A DNA stretch of 64,000 nucleotides from Gallionella straubiae (GCF_051257895.1 NZ_CP194331.1:2418001-2482000), one strand, 5' to 3'; positions 27,005-35,690 are shown, counted from the stretch's first letter. Notes: generated from the sequence alone by a model not told the origin. Program-made: numbers and translations.

Positions 27005-27388
27005 CTAGTGGAGCACGCGCGGTACGCTCAATACAAATTGCGGAATCTCGACATCGAACTGGCTGCCGTCGTCGGCGTGCATGCGGTAGCTGCCGCGCAT
27101 CGTGCCGACCTGCGTGGACAGTACCGTACCGCTGGTGTATTCGAAGCTCTGGCTCGGCCGGAGCAAGGGTTGCTCGCCCACCACGCCCTGCCCGCGTACT
27201 TCCTGGACGTTGTTGTGGGCGTCGGTGATGATCCAGTGACGGCTGATGAGTTTTGCGGCGATGCTGCCGAGGTTGGTGATGCTGATGGTATAGGAAAATA
27301 CGAAGCGGTTGCTCGCTTCATCGGATTGATCCGGCAGGTAATTTACCTGTGTCTGGATGATGAAACCTTGCGGGTCGTCTTTTTCCAT
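27005..27388 (-). CDS. apaG: ApaG family protein
   Basis: ApaG is a small immunoglobulin-like beta-sandwich protein; its cellular role is not settled. The sequence contains RFVFSYTISITNLGSIAAKL, SRHWIITDAHN and GSYRMHADDGSQFDVEIPQF, all typical. The ATG at 27388 gives 127 residues, close to the usual 125. Starts at 27397 and 27424 are possible, and no start has a clear ribosome site. mltA follows after 12 bases. Confidence 0.9.
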   Translation of the reverse strand: MEKDDPQGFIIQTQVNYLPDQSDEASNRFVFSYTISITNLGSIAAKLISRHWIITDAHNNVQEVRGQGVVGEQPLLRPSQSFEYTSGTVLSTQVGTMRGSYRMHADDGSQFDVEIPQFVLSVPRVLH

Positions 27389-27458
27389 GCGCGGCATTTG
27401 AACCGATTTTTCCCCGGCTCGCAAGCTGGGGGGGAAACTAAAAATTAATTTTGCGGTA

Positions 27459-29693
27459 CTAGAAGGAAAAATCTACCTCGGCGGTCACGTTGCGGCCGGG
27501 CAGCAGGAAGTAGGAATAGGCCTTCTTGTCTAGCAGGTTGTTGACCGCGAGCGCTCCCTTTACCGCCCGCGTGAAGGCGTAGGCCAGCTTTGCGTTCACC
27601 ATGGTGTGCGCGTCGTAACTGCCCGGCACACCTTCCACGACATCGGTGTTCTGCGCCGTCCAGAAAATATGGCTCACGTAGCGCGCATTCAACGAGCCGG
27701 ACCAGGCTCCCTGCCGTGCAGTCAGCCCGATGCCGGTGATGTTCCTCGGGGCATCGGTCAGGCGCTTGCCGACGCTCAGGGGATCGGCCGCGTTTTCGAG
27801 CACTCTTGAATCTATATAGGCATAGTTGGCATCCAGCTCCAGCCATTTGGCCGGTTTTGTTGTGACGCCCAACTCAATTCCGCTGACTTTCGCCTTCCCC
27901 GCGTTGATGCGCAGCGAATTGGTCGCACTGACCTGCTTCAGGTAGATCAGGTTGCTCAGCCGGGTGTCGTAATAGGTGGCGGTCACTTTGGTGTCTTCCG
28001 TGAGGCGGAATTCGCCGCCCACCTCCCAGGTGGTGCCGTGCTCAGGCTGGAGATTGGGGTCGCCTGTCGTCGTGCGGCCCCGGCTGGTCGAAGAGGTGTA
28101 GAGGTCCTGATTGGCCGGCGCGCGGAACGACTTTCCGAACGAGGCGCGCAGCACGGCAGTTTTCGTTGGCTGGTAAACGGCGGATGCCTTGGGGCTGAAA
28201 GCCGAGATGCTGCGCGCCGCATAGCGCGTCGTGCCGATCGGCGCGGTGTTGCTGAAATTGTCGCCCTCGGTTTTCCAGTCATCCCAGCGTCCGCCCAGAT
28301 AAATTTTCAGCGCCTCCGTGGCGCTGAACTCGTCCTGCGCGAAGACGGAAACGGTGGTCGAATGGCCGCGGTAACCGCTGTTCACGGCGGTTTTTGTGTC
28401 CGGATTGCGCCAGTTGGAGAGCGCGTAGATTTGCTGGTTCACCGAGTCCTTGTGCAGCGCGAGGCCGGTCACCAGCACCTGTCGCGAGCCAACCGGGAAG
28501 GTCAGTTGCGCCGTGCCGTCGAGGCCATCGTTCGGCGTGTCCGAGAGCGAGCCCGCGCCGCCGTTCCAGGTGGCAGCGGGGTTCGCCAGCGTGAAGTGGT
28601 ACTTGCGCTCGATTCTCGCAAGGTCAATCTTCAGCAGGTAATCGTTGCCGACCGTTCCGTCGTAACCGGCAAAATAGCGCGTCGCGGATTCATAGAGCGG
28701 CAGGAACGAGAAAAGGGTGAAATCGGAATTCGCCAGGACGACGCGCTGTCCGTTGATCCCGAGCGTCCCGCTCGAGACCGGTGTGCCGGCGGCGTTTCTG
28801 AGATAGGTGTTGAACTGGGTGTAATCCTGCCTGGTTTCCTGGTAGTTGGCGCCCGCGTAAATCTTGTTGCGGCCATTCAGGTTGTAAAACAGTTTGGCGG
28901 TGGCATTGGCCGCGTTCCACGGCACGGCTCCCAGATCGCCTACCAGATAGGCCGGGACGCCTTCCCGGGTGGTGATGGCCTGCGCACCCGTGACGGGCGT
29001 GCCTGCCGCTCCCGCTACCGGCGTCTTGACGACGAAATCGTTCACGTAGCTGTCGTGCCTCTGGTGGCCGAATCCGGCTACCAGCCCCAGTCCGTTATCC
29101 ATCTTGTCGCGGAAATAAAGGCTGCCGTCCTCGCCGCGGGCATCGCCCCAGCCTTTCTTCACCTTCGCGGTGAGTTCGCGTTTATCCGGCTGTTTGGTGA
29201 TGATATTGACGACTCCGCCGACGGCATTGCTGCCGTAGAGCGAGGAGAACGCGCCGGGTACGACCTCGACGCGGGCGATGTCTTCGACAAACGGGATGCG
29301 CCAGTTCACCTTTCCAGAACCCGCGTCCTGGATGGGCTGCCCGTCCAGCAGGATGAGAACCTTGTTCTGGTCGATGCCGCGTAGCGACATGCCGCTCGTT
29401 CCTATGGTGCCCTGCGACTGGCCGAGCGCGCCGCCGCGCAAATAGAGGCTGGGCACCTGATCCAGCACGTCGCCGAGTCGCGAGGCGTTTTTCGTTTCGA
29501 TATTGTTGGCGTTGATTACGGTCACTGCGGCGGGCGCCTCGGAAAGCGTAGCGCTGGTTCTGGTCGCAGTCACCACTACTTCGCCCAGCTCTGCTGTTGC
29601 ATCGCTTTCCGCCGCACCCGCTGCATTGGCCAAGCCATAAATACAGCCCAACGCCAACAACAATTTTCTATTGCGAAATTGATTTTTCATCAT
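27459..29693 (-). CDS. TonB-dependent outer-membrane receptor
   Basis: The 744-residue protein has a signal peptide (to about residue 28), a TonB-box region ELGEVVVTATRT, the plug domain (DVLDQVPSLYLRG, GMSLRGIDQNKVLILLDGQP, SSLYGSNAVGGVVNIIT) and a 22-strand-type barrel ending NVTAEVDFSF. It belongs to the FepA/CirA/BtuB-like group; the ligand is not evident. It lies downstream of a nirS copy on the same strand but beyond a terminator-like hairpin. A haem or metal link with nirS is only a guess. Confidence 0.9.
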   Translation of the reverse strand: MMKNQFRNRKLLLALGCIYGLANAAGAAESDATAELGEVVVTATRTSATLSEAPAAVTVINANNIETKNASRLGDVLDQVPSLYLRGGALGQSQGTIGTSGMSLRGIDQNKVLILLDGQPIQDAGSGKVNWRIPFVEDIARVEVVPGAFSSLYGSNAVGGVVNIITKQPDKRELTAKVKKGWGDARGEDGSLYFRDKMDNGLGLVAGFGHQRHDSYVNDFVVKTPVAGAAGTPVTGAQAITTREGVPAYLVGDLGAVPWNAANATAKLFYNLNGRNKIYAGANYQETRQDYTQFNTYLRNAAGTPVSSGTLGINGQRVVLANSDFTLFSFLPLYESATRYFAGYDGTVGNDYLLKIDLARIERKYHFTLANPAATWNGGAGSLSDTPNDGLDGTAQLTFPVGSRQVLVTGLALHKDSVNQQIYALSNWRNPDTKTAVNSGYRGHSTTVSVFAQDEFSATEALKIYLGGRWDDWKTEGDNFSNTAPIGTTRYAARSISAFSPKASAVYQPTKTAVLRASFGKSFRAPANQDLYTSSTSRGRTTTGDPNLQPEHGTTWEVGGEFRLTEDTKVTATYYDTRLSNLIYLKQVSATNSLRINAGKAKVSGIELGVTTKPAKWLELDANYAYIDSRVLENAADPLSVGKRLTDAPRNITGIGLTARQGAWSGSLNARYVSHIFWTAQNTDVVEGVPGSYDAHTMVNAKLAYAFTRAVKGALAVNNLLDKKAYSYFLLPGRNVTAEVDFSF

Positions 29694-29728
29694 ACTTTTC
29701 TGTGAAATTTTTTGATGAAACTGAAAGA

Positions 29729-29751
29729 AAGGGCGGGTTTTTCCCGCCCTT
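29729..29751 (-). terminator. Probable terminator downstream of nirS copy 1
   Basis: Read on the minus strand, a nine-base-pair stem AAGGGCGGG / CCCGCCCTT with an AAAAA loop runs into TTTCTTTC. It lies about 90 bases past the nirS stop and just before the TonB receptor gene, so some read-through into that gene is possible. Confidence 0.65.
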
Positions 29752-29784
29752 CAAGGATACACGTTTCAACACAAGTCTTTGTGA

Positions 29785-29820
29785 TTCGCCATTCCGGCAA
29801 AGATCCACCGGAATGGCGAA
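29785..29820. repeat. Strong inverted repeat after nirS copy 1
   Basis: Perfect 13-base arms TTCGCCATTCCGG and CCGGAATGGCGAA surround a 10-base loop, starting 22 bases past the nirS stop. There is no T tract, so it may stabilise the 3' end of the message or be a small dispersed repeat. Confidence 0.7.
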
Positions 29821-29841
29821 ACCGGAATTTACCGGAGAGTC

Positions 29842-31503
29842 CTAGTAAATATCGTGCATCGTATTGTTGACGTTAAAGTGCCCGGTAGGCGTAATCAGCC
29901 TCGGGTCATTGATGACCTTCTTCAGCTTGCGCGTCTTGTCGTCAACTACTACGAGAGCAGACTTCTTGTCGGCGGCATTCCAGACTGCAAACCATACCTC
30001 GTCGCCTGTCTTGTTGTATTCCGGCTGAACGACACGCTTGGCGCCTTCACCAAGGTTGGCCCATTCGGCGATTGGCAATACGGTCACCCCTTTTTCAAGA
30101 TTGTTGATGTCAAGCACCCCGATCGATTGGCTGATCTTTGCATCCTTGTTGAGCGGTGCATCTACCCACAGATTGGTTGACTTGGGATGGCTCTTGATGA
30201 ACAGCGACCCACTTCCATGTCCCTTGATGGTTCGCACCACTTTCCATGCATGCTGCTTGTGCTTTTCAGGATCGGTGCCAATTACGGCGATCGTGTCGTC
30301 GCCCAAGTGGCTGGTAGCCCAGACCGGCCCGAATTTCGGGTCGATGAAGTTTGCGCCGCGCCCCGGATGCGGAACCTTGCCCACATCGATCGTGGCAGCC
30401 AGCTTGCCTTCCTTGAGGTCGATGACCGCAATCTTGTTCGAGGCGTTGGCGGCATCCATGAAGTAACGATGAGTGGATGTTAAACCGCCGTCATGCAGGA
30501 AGCGCGGTGTGTCGATCGTTGTTGTTTTCAGGTTGTTCAGGTCCGAGTAGTCGACCATCATCACCTTGCCGGTTTCTTTTACGTTGACCATGAACTCGGG
30601 TTTGTAGTGGGAAGCCACGATAGCTGCGACGCGCGCTTCTTTTACGAATTCATTGGTCTCGGAGGCGATACCGCTGGTTGCGACGACTTTCAACGGCTTC
30701 AATGTGTCACCTTCATGAATCACATATTGCGGCGGCCAGTAGGTGCCGGAGATCGCATACTTGTCTTCCCAGCCCTTGAACTTGGAGGTTTCCACCGAAC
30801 GTGCCTCGACACCGGTCTTGACTTCAGCCACAACTTTGGGTGTTTCCATCCACAAGTCGATCAGGCTGAGCTTGGAATCGCGGCCGGTCACATACAGGTA
30901 GCGGCCGGACGCGGAGTAGCGGGAAATATGTACCGCATAACCGGTCTTCAGAATGGTAATGATTTCTTTGGTATCGCCATCGATCAAAGCCACTTCGCCT
31001 GAATCGCGCAGCGTGGTGGAGAAGACGTTGGAGATATTGAAGTTGTTCATCTTTTTCGTTGGGCGGTCCTTTACCGGCACAATCAGCTTCCAAGTGGCTT
31101 CAATGTCCTTCAAGCCCATTTCAGGTGGGGCTACGGGTGGTTGTTGCACATAGCGCGCCATCAGATCGATTTGGTCTGCGGTCAATTCGCCTCCAGTGCC
31201 GAAGTTCGGCATACCGCCTGGGGTGCCATTGGAGATAGTCTTCTTCAGGTAAGCGGTGCCTTTCATTGATACATCGGCAGGAGTCAACGGTTTGCCGGTT
31301 GCACCTTTACGCAGAACACCGTGGCAACCTGCGCAGCGCTCGAAATATATCTGGTTTGCCTGCTTCATTTCGTCCGCAGACATCGCCGGAGCTGTTGCTG
31401 GCGCAGCCGCATCTGCATCTGCAGCGTAGGCATTGGTAATGGCTAGCGGCAAAGAGGCCAGGATAGCCAAGGCCGCTAGTGTTTTTTTGTATTTCTTTTC
31501 CAT
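29842..31503 (-). CDS. nirS: Cytochrome cd1 nitrite reductase NirS, copy 1
   Basis: NirS reduces nitrite to nitric oxide in the periplasm. The 553-residue product has a signal peptide (cleaved after AYA, about residue 27) and a cytochrome c domain with CAGCH (57-61) and an axial Met in GGMPNFG (about 98). The eight-bladed d1 propeller follows, with the proximal-His motif GYAVHISRYSASGRYLYVTG. Candidate distal histidines are in VASHYKPEF and FLHDGG. The ATG at 31503 follows GGAG; an upstream ATG at 31533 lacks one. No nir biogenesis genes are adjacent. Confidence 0.96.
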   Translation of the reverse strand: MEKKYKKTLAALAILASLPLAITNAYAADADAAAPATAPAMSADEMKQANQIYFERCAGCHGVLRKGATGKPLTPADVSMKGTAYLKKTISNGTPGGMPNFGTGGELTADQIDLMARYVQQPPVAPPEMGLKDIEATWKLIVPVKDRPTKKMNNFNISNVFSTTLRDSGEVALIDGDTKEIITILKTGYAVHISRYSASGRYLYVTGRDSKLSLIDLWMETPKVVAEVKTGVEARSVETSKFKGWEDKYAISGTYWPPQYVIHEGDTLKPLKVVATSGIASETNEFVKEARVAAIVASHYKPEFMVNVKETGKVMMVDYSDLNNLKTTTIDTPRFLHDGGLTSTHRYFMDAANASNKIAVIDLKEGKLAATIDVGKVPHPGRGANFIDPKFGPVWATSHLGDDTIAVIGTDPEKHKQHAWKVVRTIKGHGSGSLFIKSHPKSTNLWVDAPLNKDAKISQSIGVLDINNLEKGVTVLPIAEWANLGEGAKRVVQPEYNKTGDEVWFAVWNAADKKSALVVVDDKTRKLKKVINDPRLITPTGHFNVNNTMHDIY

Positions 31504-31576
31504 GTTGTCTCCAAGTTTAAGATTGCCGAACAATTCCTTGCTTGCATCAAAGATTTTGGAAGAATCTCTAGGTTCT

Positions 31577-31648
31577 TAACCAATCAGCCGGTTAAGTACA
31601 ATGAAGCGGAATTCTATGGAACCCGAGCGTGGTTTTTATTTCGGGTTC
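31577..31648. promoter_or_regulatory. Leader-region dyads upstream of nirS copy 1
   Basis: Two inverted repeats lie between the nirS start and the redox-box-like dyads. They are CTTAACC / GGTTAAG at 31576-31597 and GAACCCGA / TCGGGTTC at 31619-31648 with a 14-base loop. They could be operators or RNA hairpins; nothing in the sequence decides which. Confidence 0.4.
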
Positions 31649-31684
31649 GAATGAATAGTACAGAGAAAAATTTGCATCAGGAAT

Positions 31685-31714
31685 GCGACATGATGTCGCG
31701 CGACAATTTGCCGC
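31685..31714. promoter_or_regulatory. Tandem 15-bp dyad (RegA/RegR-type box), site 1
   Basis: Two abutting 15-base units, GCGACATGATGTCGC and GCGACAATTTGCCGC, each have the form GCGRCA-N3-TGYCGC. Each matches 10 of the 11 constrained positions of the RegR box GNGRCRTTNNGNCGC known for the RegA/PrrA/RoxR redox response regulators. The site begins 182 bases upstream of the nirS copy 1 start codon. Confidence 0.55.
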
Positions 31715-31719
31715 ATCCC

Positions 31720-31968
31720 TTATTTCATAAGGTTTTGTGGCGATTGTGAATCTGCGGGAAATCGATGATTATGGTGTGTATTTTTATCATCTTGGCGCGT
31801 CTTGCAGAGCTCGTACGGTGTTGCATCACCCTCCATCAGGGAGAATGAGTGAATGTGGAAATTGGGGCAAGAGGTGGGGGTTTTGCCCTGCTCTTCAATA
31901 AGCTCAATAGAGCAAAGGATTTGCGATAGCGATTTGAAAAACTTGTTCTCTCTCAATTTGGCAAACAT
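31720..31968 (-). CDS. Possible small hypothetical protein between the nirS copies
   Basis: An 82-codon frame starts MFAKLRENKFFKSLSQILCS with AAGGGAAAAC before its ATG. I do not recognise it; it contains three cysteines and a His/Asp-rich tail (DDKNTHHNHRF). The frame is open upstream to 32067. It lies between the two redox-box-like dyads, with the second about 175 bases upstream of this ATG, a spacing like that of site 1 to nirS. The base composition is poorer in GC than its neighbours. It could be spurious. Confidence 0.3.
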   Translation of the reverse strand: MFAKLRENKFFKSLSQILCSIELIEEQGKTPTSCPNFHIHSFSLMEGDATPYELCKTRQDDKNTHHNHRFPADSQSPQNLMK

Positions 31969-32141
31969 GTTTTCCCTTGTTGTTCGGGGTGATTGCATGA
32001 ATGGGTGCCAAAAGTCCGCATTACGTTCTCGGCAAATTGAAGTGTCGATCGGGAGAGGGCACATCACACACTAGCGCCGGAAATCAATGATGCGTACTTC
32101 TGGCGAGGCGGATTGTTTATCAAGAAAACCGGTTTGGGAAT

Positions 32142-32171
32142 GTGGCATGATGCCGCGCGGCAATTTGTCGC
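32142..32171. promoter_or_regulatory. Tandem 15-bp dyad (RegA/RegR-type box), site 2
   Basis: GTGGCATGATGCCGC and GCGGCAATTTGTCGC repeat the arrangement of site 1, 457 bases away. Most differences from site 1 are in the symmetric R/Y positions, so each dyad is kept. It sits downstream of the nirS copy 2 stop and upstream of the possible small gene. Confidence 0.5.
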
Positions 32172-32299
32172 GCCTGCCTGTTCGACATGCAGCTCCAGGA
32201 GCAATTGGGTGGGTATGTCTTGTGGTTTTGCTGCAAAGGCGTTAACCCCAAGGGCGAATGGTCATGCCTTCCAGATAGTTTTTTCGATTTCCCAGGAGT

Positions 32300-33934
32300 C
32301 TAGTAAATGTCGTGCTGCGTGTTGTAGAGGTTGAAGTGGCCGGTAGGCGTAATCAGTCTCGGATCGGTGATTACCTTTTTCAGCTTGCGGGTCTTGTCGT
32401 CAACAATCACGATGGCGGATTTGTCTTTCGATCCGCTCCAGACCGAGAACCAGACTTCGTCACCGGCCTTGTTGTATTCCGGGTGGACAACGCGCTTGGA
32501 GCCTTCGCCGAGGTTGGCCCATTCGGCGATTGGCAGCACGGTCACGCCGGCATCGAGATTGTTGATGTCGAGCACGCCGACGGACTGGTTGATCTTGGCG
32601 TCGGGATTGAGCGGCGCATCGACCCACAGGTTCTTCGACTTTGGATGGCTCTTGATGAACAGCGATCCGGCGCCATGACCCTTGATGGCGCGCACCACTT
32701 TCCAGGCGTGCTGCTTGTGCTTGACCGGATCGGTGCCGATCACGGTGATGGTGTCTGCCCCCAGGTGGCTGGTCGCCCAGACCGGCCCGAATTTGGGGTC
32801 GATGAAGTTTGCGCCGCGTCCCGGATGCGGAACCTTGTCCACGTCAATCGTGGCAGCCAGTTTGCCTTCCTTGATGTCGATGACCGCGATCTTGTTGGAG
32901 GCATTGGCGGCATCCATGAAGTAGCGCTTGCTCGACTCGAAGCCGCCGTCGTGCAGGAAGCGCGGCGTGTCGATCGTCGTCGTCTTCAGGTTGTCCAGGT
33001 CCGAGTAGTTGACGATGAGCACCTTGCCGGTTTCCTTCACGTTGACCATCCACTCCGGGTGGTAGTGGGAGGCCACGATGGCAGCAACGCGCGCTTCGCG
33101 GACGAACTGGTTGGTCTCGGAGGCGATGCCGCTGGTCGAGACGACTTTCAGCGGCTTCAGCGTATCGCCTTCGTGGATCACGTATTGCGGCGGCCAGTAG
33201 GAGCCGGAGATCGCATACTTGTCTTCCCAGCCCTTGTACTTGGAAGTCTCGATCGAGCGCGCCTCGGCGCCGGTCTTTACTTCGGCGACAACCTGCGGCA
33301 CTTTCATCCACAGGTCGATCAGGCTGAGCTTGGCATCGCGGCCGGTCACATACAGGTAACGGCCGGATGCAGAGTAACGGGAGATATGCACCGCATAGCC
33401 GGTGTTGAGGGTGGTGATGATCTCCTTGGTGTCGCCGTCGATCAGCGCCACTTTGCCGTCATCGCGCAGCGTGGTGGAGAAGATGTTCTCGATGTTGATG
33501 CTGTTCATCTTCTTCGTGGGGCGATCCTTCACTGGCACGATGACTTTCCAGGTGGCCTCGATTTCCTTCAGTCCCATTTCGGGAGGGGCCACCGGTGTCT
33601 GCTGTATATAGCGCGCCATCAGATCGACTTCCTGCTCGGTCAGTTCGCCGCCGGTCTGGAAGCCGGGCATGCCGCCCGGCGAGCCATAGCCGATGAATGC
33701 CTTCAGGTAGTCCGTGCCTTTGGGGATGGTGACATCAGGAGTCAGAGCTTTGCCGGTCGCGCCTTTGCGCAGCACGCCATGGCAGCCCGCGCAACGCTCG
33801 AAGAAAATCTTGTTTGCCTGACCCATTTCCGCTTCGGTCATCGCCGGGGCACCGGCCGCCGCGCCGTGGGCGCTGGCAATGGTCAGTGGTAAAGCAGCCA
33901 ATATTGCGAGTGTCTTCGTATAACGTATATTCAT
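32300..33934 (-). CDS. nirS: Cytochrome cd1 nitrite reductase NirS, copy 2
   Basis: This 544-residue paralogue is nearly identical to copy 1 across the d1 propeller and differs mainly in the signal peptide and the linker before the cytochrome domain. The signal peptide is cleaved near SAHG. The haem c motif CAGCH is at about 48-52, the Met ligand is in GGMPGFQ, and GYAVHISRYSASGRYLYVTG is intact. The distal-pocket segment reads VASHYHPEW, where copy 1 has YKPEF. The ATG at 33934 is chosen because GGAG is properly spaced for it; the ATG at 33940 is too close. It has its own leader. Confidence 0.96.
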   Translation of the reverse strand: MNIRYTKTLAILAALPLTIASAHGAAAGAPAMTEAEMGQANKIFFERCAGCHGVLRKGATGKALTPDVTIPKGTDYLKAFIGYGSPGGMPGFQTGGELTEQEVDLMARYIQQTPVAPPEMGLKEIEATWKVIVPVKDRPTKKMNSINIENIFSTTLRDDGKVALIDGDTKEIITTLNTGYAVHISRYSASGRYLYVTGRDAKLSLIDLWMKVPQVVAEVKTGAEARSIETSKYKGWEDKYAISGSYWPPQYVIHEGDTLKPLKVVSTSGIASETNQFVREARVAAIVASHYHPEWMVNVKETGKVLIVNYSDLDNLKTTTIDTPRFLHDGGFESSKRYFMDAANASNKIAVIDIKEGKLAATIDVDKVPHPGRGANFIDPKFGPVWATSHLGADTITVIGTDPVKHKQHAWKVVRAIKGHGAGSLFIKSHPKSKNLWVDAPLNPDAKINQSVGVLDINNLDAGVTVLPIAEWANLGEGSKRVVHPEYNKAGDEVWFSVWSGSKDKSAIVIVDDKTRKLKKVITDPRLITPTGHFNLYNTQHDIY

Positions 33935-34329
33935 GGTCATCTCCAGATTTAAGTTAACAATTCACACTGTTCGATTAAAAATTCTGCAAATACCGCCCCG
34001 CTTATTAATAAACCGGTCCGTGAAACATGCCGGAATGCCTTCCGAATGTGAGAGTAAGAAACAAGAAAACCAAAAGTATCCATCGCACTCTTGCGCCAGC
34101 CTACGCCCCTTGCCATGAGGCTCCATGAACAAAGAGGCAGAATTTGCGAAAGCGGGATGGCGATGCGCTACCAAGGGCTGCGCAGATTATGCGCCAACCT
34201 TTTTGAAATTGGAATGCGGCGATTCACCACCTTCATGTGTTTGGAGCGGCGATGAAATTCCGGGAGCTGTTGGATGGAATTTTCCCGCAATTTTGTTTTC
34301 CGGAAACGATGGAAACCGAAGCAGCCGGG
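33935..34329. other. Intergenic region upstream of nirS copy 2
   Basis: This 395-base region between nirS copy 2 and tsaD should hold the nirS promoter. It lacks a clear copy of the tandem dyads seen at 31685 and 32142. A 15-base inverted repeat, GCGCA-GATTA-TGCGC, lies at 34180-34194. A 73-codon plus-strand frame here is not convincing. Confidence 0.5.
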
Positions 34330-35355
34330 TTAAAGTTCCTTGCTGATTTCCGTCAGGTTCCAGCGCGGTTTGACGTTGAAGCGGTAATCCTTGTTGCCCT
34401 GCTGTTGTGCGAGACGCAAGGCTCCGGCGAAGGCGATCATCGCACCGTTGTCGGTGCAAAATTCCAGGTCCGGGTAAAACACGGTGCCGCCGCGCTTGCC
34501 GATATCCTCATTCAGGCGGCTGCGCAATAAGCGGTTTGCACCCACGCCTCCCGCAACGACCAAGCGGCTCAGGCCGGTTTGCGCCAAGGCGGCGCGAGCC
34601 TTGTGCGCCAGCACATCGACGATGGCTTCCTGCGTCGCACAGGCGATGTCGGCGCGACTCTGTTCATTGTCGTCGCTCTGCCTGACCAGGGTGAGCACCG
34701 CGGTCTTTAGTCCGCTGAAACTGAAATCCAGGTCGCCGCTGTGCAGCATCGGGCGCGGCAGTTTGAATTGTCCGGGGCGGCCCGATGCGGCGAGCTTCGC
34801 CAAGGCGGGCCCGCCCGGGTAACCCAGGCCCAGTAGCTTTGCGCTCTTGTCGAAGGCTTCTCCTGCGGCGTCGTCCAGTGTTTCGCCGAGCAAGGCGTAT
34901 TGCCCCACGCCGTCCACGCGCATCAGCTGCGTGTGCCCGCCGGAAACCAGCAAGGCGACGAAGGGAAACTCCGGCGCGGGGTCGGACAGCAGAGGCGAGA
35001 GCAGGTGGCCTTCCAGATGGTGGATGCCGATGACGGGAATGTCGAGCGCATAGGCCAGGGCATTCGCGGCACTGGCGCCAACCAATAATGCGCCACCTAA
35101 GCCTGGTCCCTGGGTATAGGCAATCGCATCGATTTGATTGAGAGCCACATTGGCTTCATGCATGACCTGACGCACCAGCGGGATGACGCGCCGAACATGA
35201 TCGCGTGAGGCGAGCTCGGGAACCACGCCGCCATACTCGCTGTGCATGGCGACCTGGGTATGCAAGGCGTGCGCCAGCAGCCCGCGCCCCATCTGGTAAA
35301 GCGCGATGCCGGTCTCATCGCAGGATGATTCGATTCCAAGGGTGATCGGTGACAT
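34330..35355 (-). CDS. tsaD: tRNA N6-adenosine threonylcarbamoyltransferase (TsaD)
   Basis: TsaD transfers threonylcarbamoyl from the TsaC product to A37 of ANN-reading tRNAs. The ASKHA-fold protein starts MSPITLGIESSCDETGIALY, with metal ligands in SRDHVRRVIPL and the HHLEGHLL motif, and ALLVSGGHTQLMRV. The ATG at 35355 gives 341 residues, the family length. ATGs at 35373 and 35427 are possible but have no better ribosome site. It is divergent from the rRNA operon. Confidence 0.95.
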   Translation of the reverse strand: MSPITLGIESSCDETGIALYQMGRGLLAHALHTQVAMHSEYGGVVPELASRDHVRRVIPLVRQVMHEANVALNQIDAIAYTQGPGLGGALLVGASAANALAYALDIPVIGIHHLEGHLLSPLLSDPAPEFPFVALLVSGGHTQLMRVDGVGQYALLGETLDDAAGEAFDKSAKLLGLGYPGGPALAKLAASGRPGQFKLPRPMLHSGDLDFSFSGLKTAVLTLVRQSDDNEQSRADIACATQEAIVDVLAHKARAALAQTGLSRLVVAGGVGANRLLRSRLNEDIGKRGGTVFYPDLEFCTDNGAMIAFAGALRLAQQQGNKDYRFNVKPRWNLTEISKEL

Positions 35356-35445
35356 TTTCAGATTCTCTGGCATGGCGGAATTGTAGTTAATTTTGCTCGG
35401 GAACAGGCTTTGCGCAGGCATTTGCAAAAATTTTTCAGAAAAGTG

Positions 35446-35473
35446 TTGACGGGAATTTTTCTGTCCCTATAAT
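35446..35473 (+). promoter_or_regulatory. rRNA operon promoter
   Basis: TTGACG (35446-35451), a 16-base spacer and TATAAT (35468-35473) are followed by a GC-rich discriminator GCGCACC, as in stringently controlled rrn promoters. An A/T-rich stretch just upstream fits an UP element. Confidence 0.88.
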
Positions 35474-35519
35474 GCGCACCTCTTCGCTGCCACGGCAGCC
35501 CGATCTTTAAAAAGAAAAC

Positions 35520-35542
35520 GAACAACCGACGAGTGTAGGCAC
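35520..35542 (+). other. 16S rRNA processing stem, 5' arm (3' arm at 37250-37272)
   Basis: This leader segment is complementary, with one mismatch over 23 bases, to 37250-37272 just past the 16S 3' end. The two would enclose the 16S precursor in the long helix normally cut by RNase III. A CTTTAAAAA segment at 35504-35512 resembles a BoxA antitermination element. Confidence 0.75.
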
Positions 35543-35690
35543 TTGGTTTTTGGGAAGTTTTCGTGTCCTTTTGGATGCGGGAACGACTTTAAAAATATGC
35601 AGTAAAAAGTGCTTACGCAAAGTCGAAAAGAATCATGTCAATGATTCACTTTGAGTAAGACCGGTTCAGAAGTGAACCAAAACAGGAATT

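Noticed and set aside
31540..31556. FNR/DNR-like site upstream of nirS copy 1
   Set aside because: Only one half (TTGAT on the minus strand) is good; the second half does not fit ATCAA at the required spacing, and it lies too close to the start codon for a normal activator position.
32312..33892. 526-codon plus-strand frame opposite nirS copy 2
   Set aside because: Antisense shadow. nirS copy 1 has no comparable long frame despite near identity, so it is not under selection.
34125..34346. 73-codon plus-strand frame upstream of nirS copy 2
   Set aside because: It overlaps the end of tsaD, the ribosome site is too close to the ATG, and no family is recognisable.
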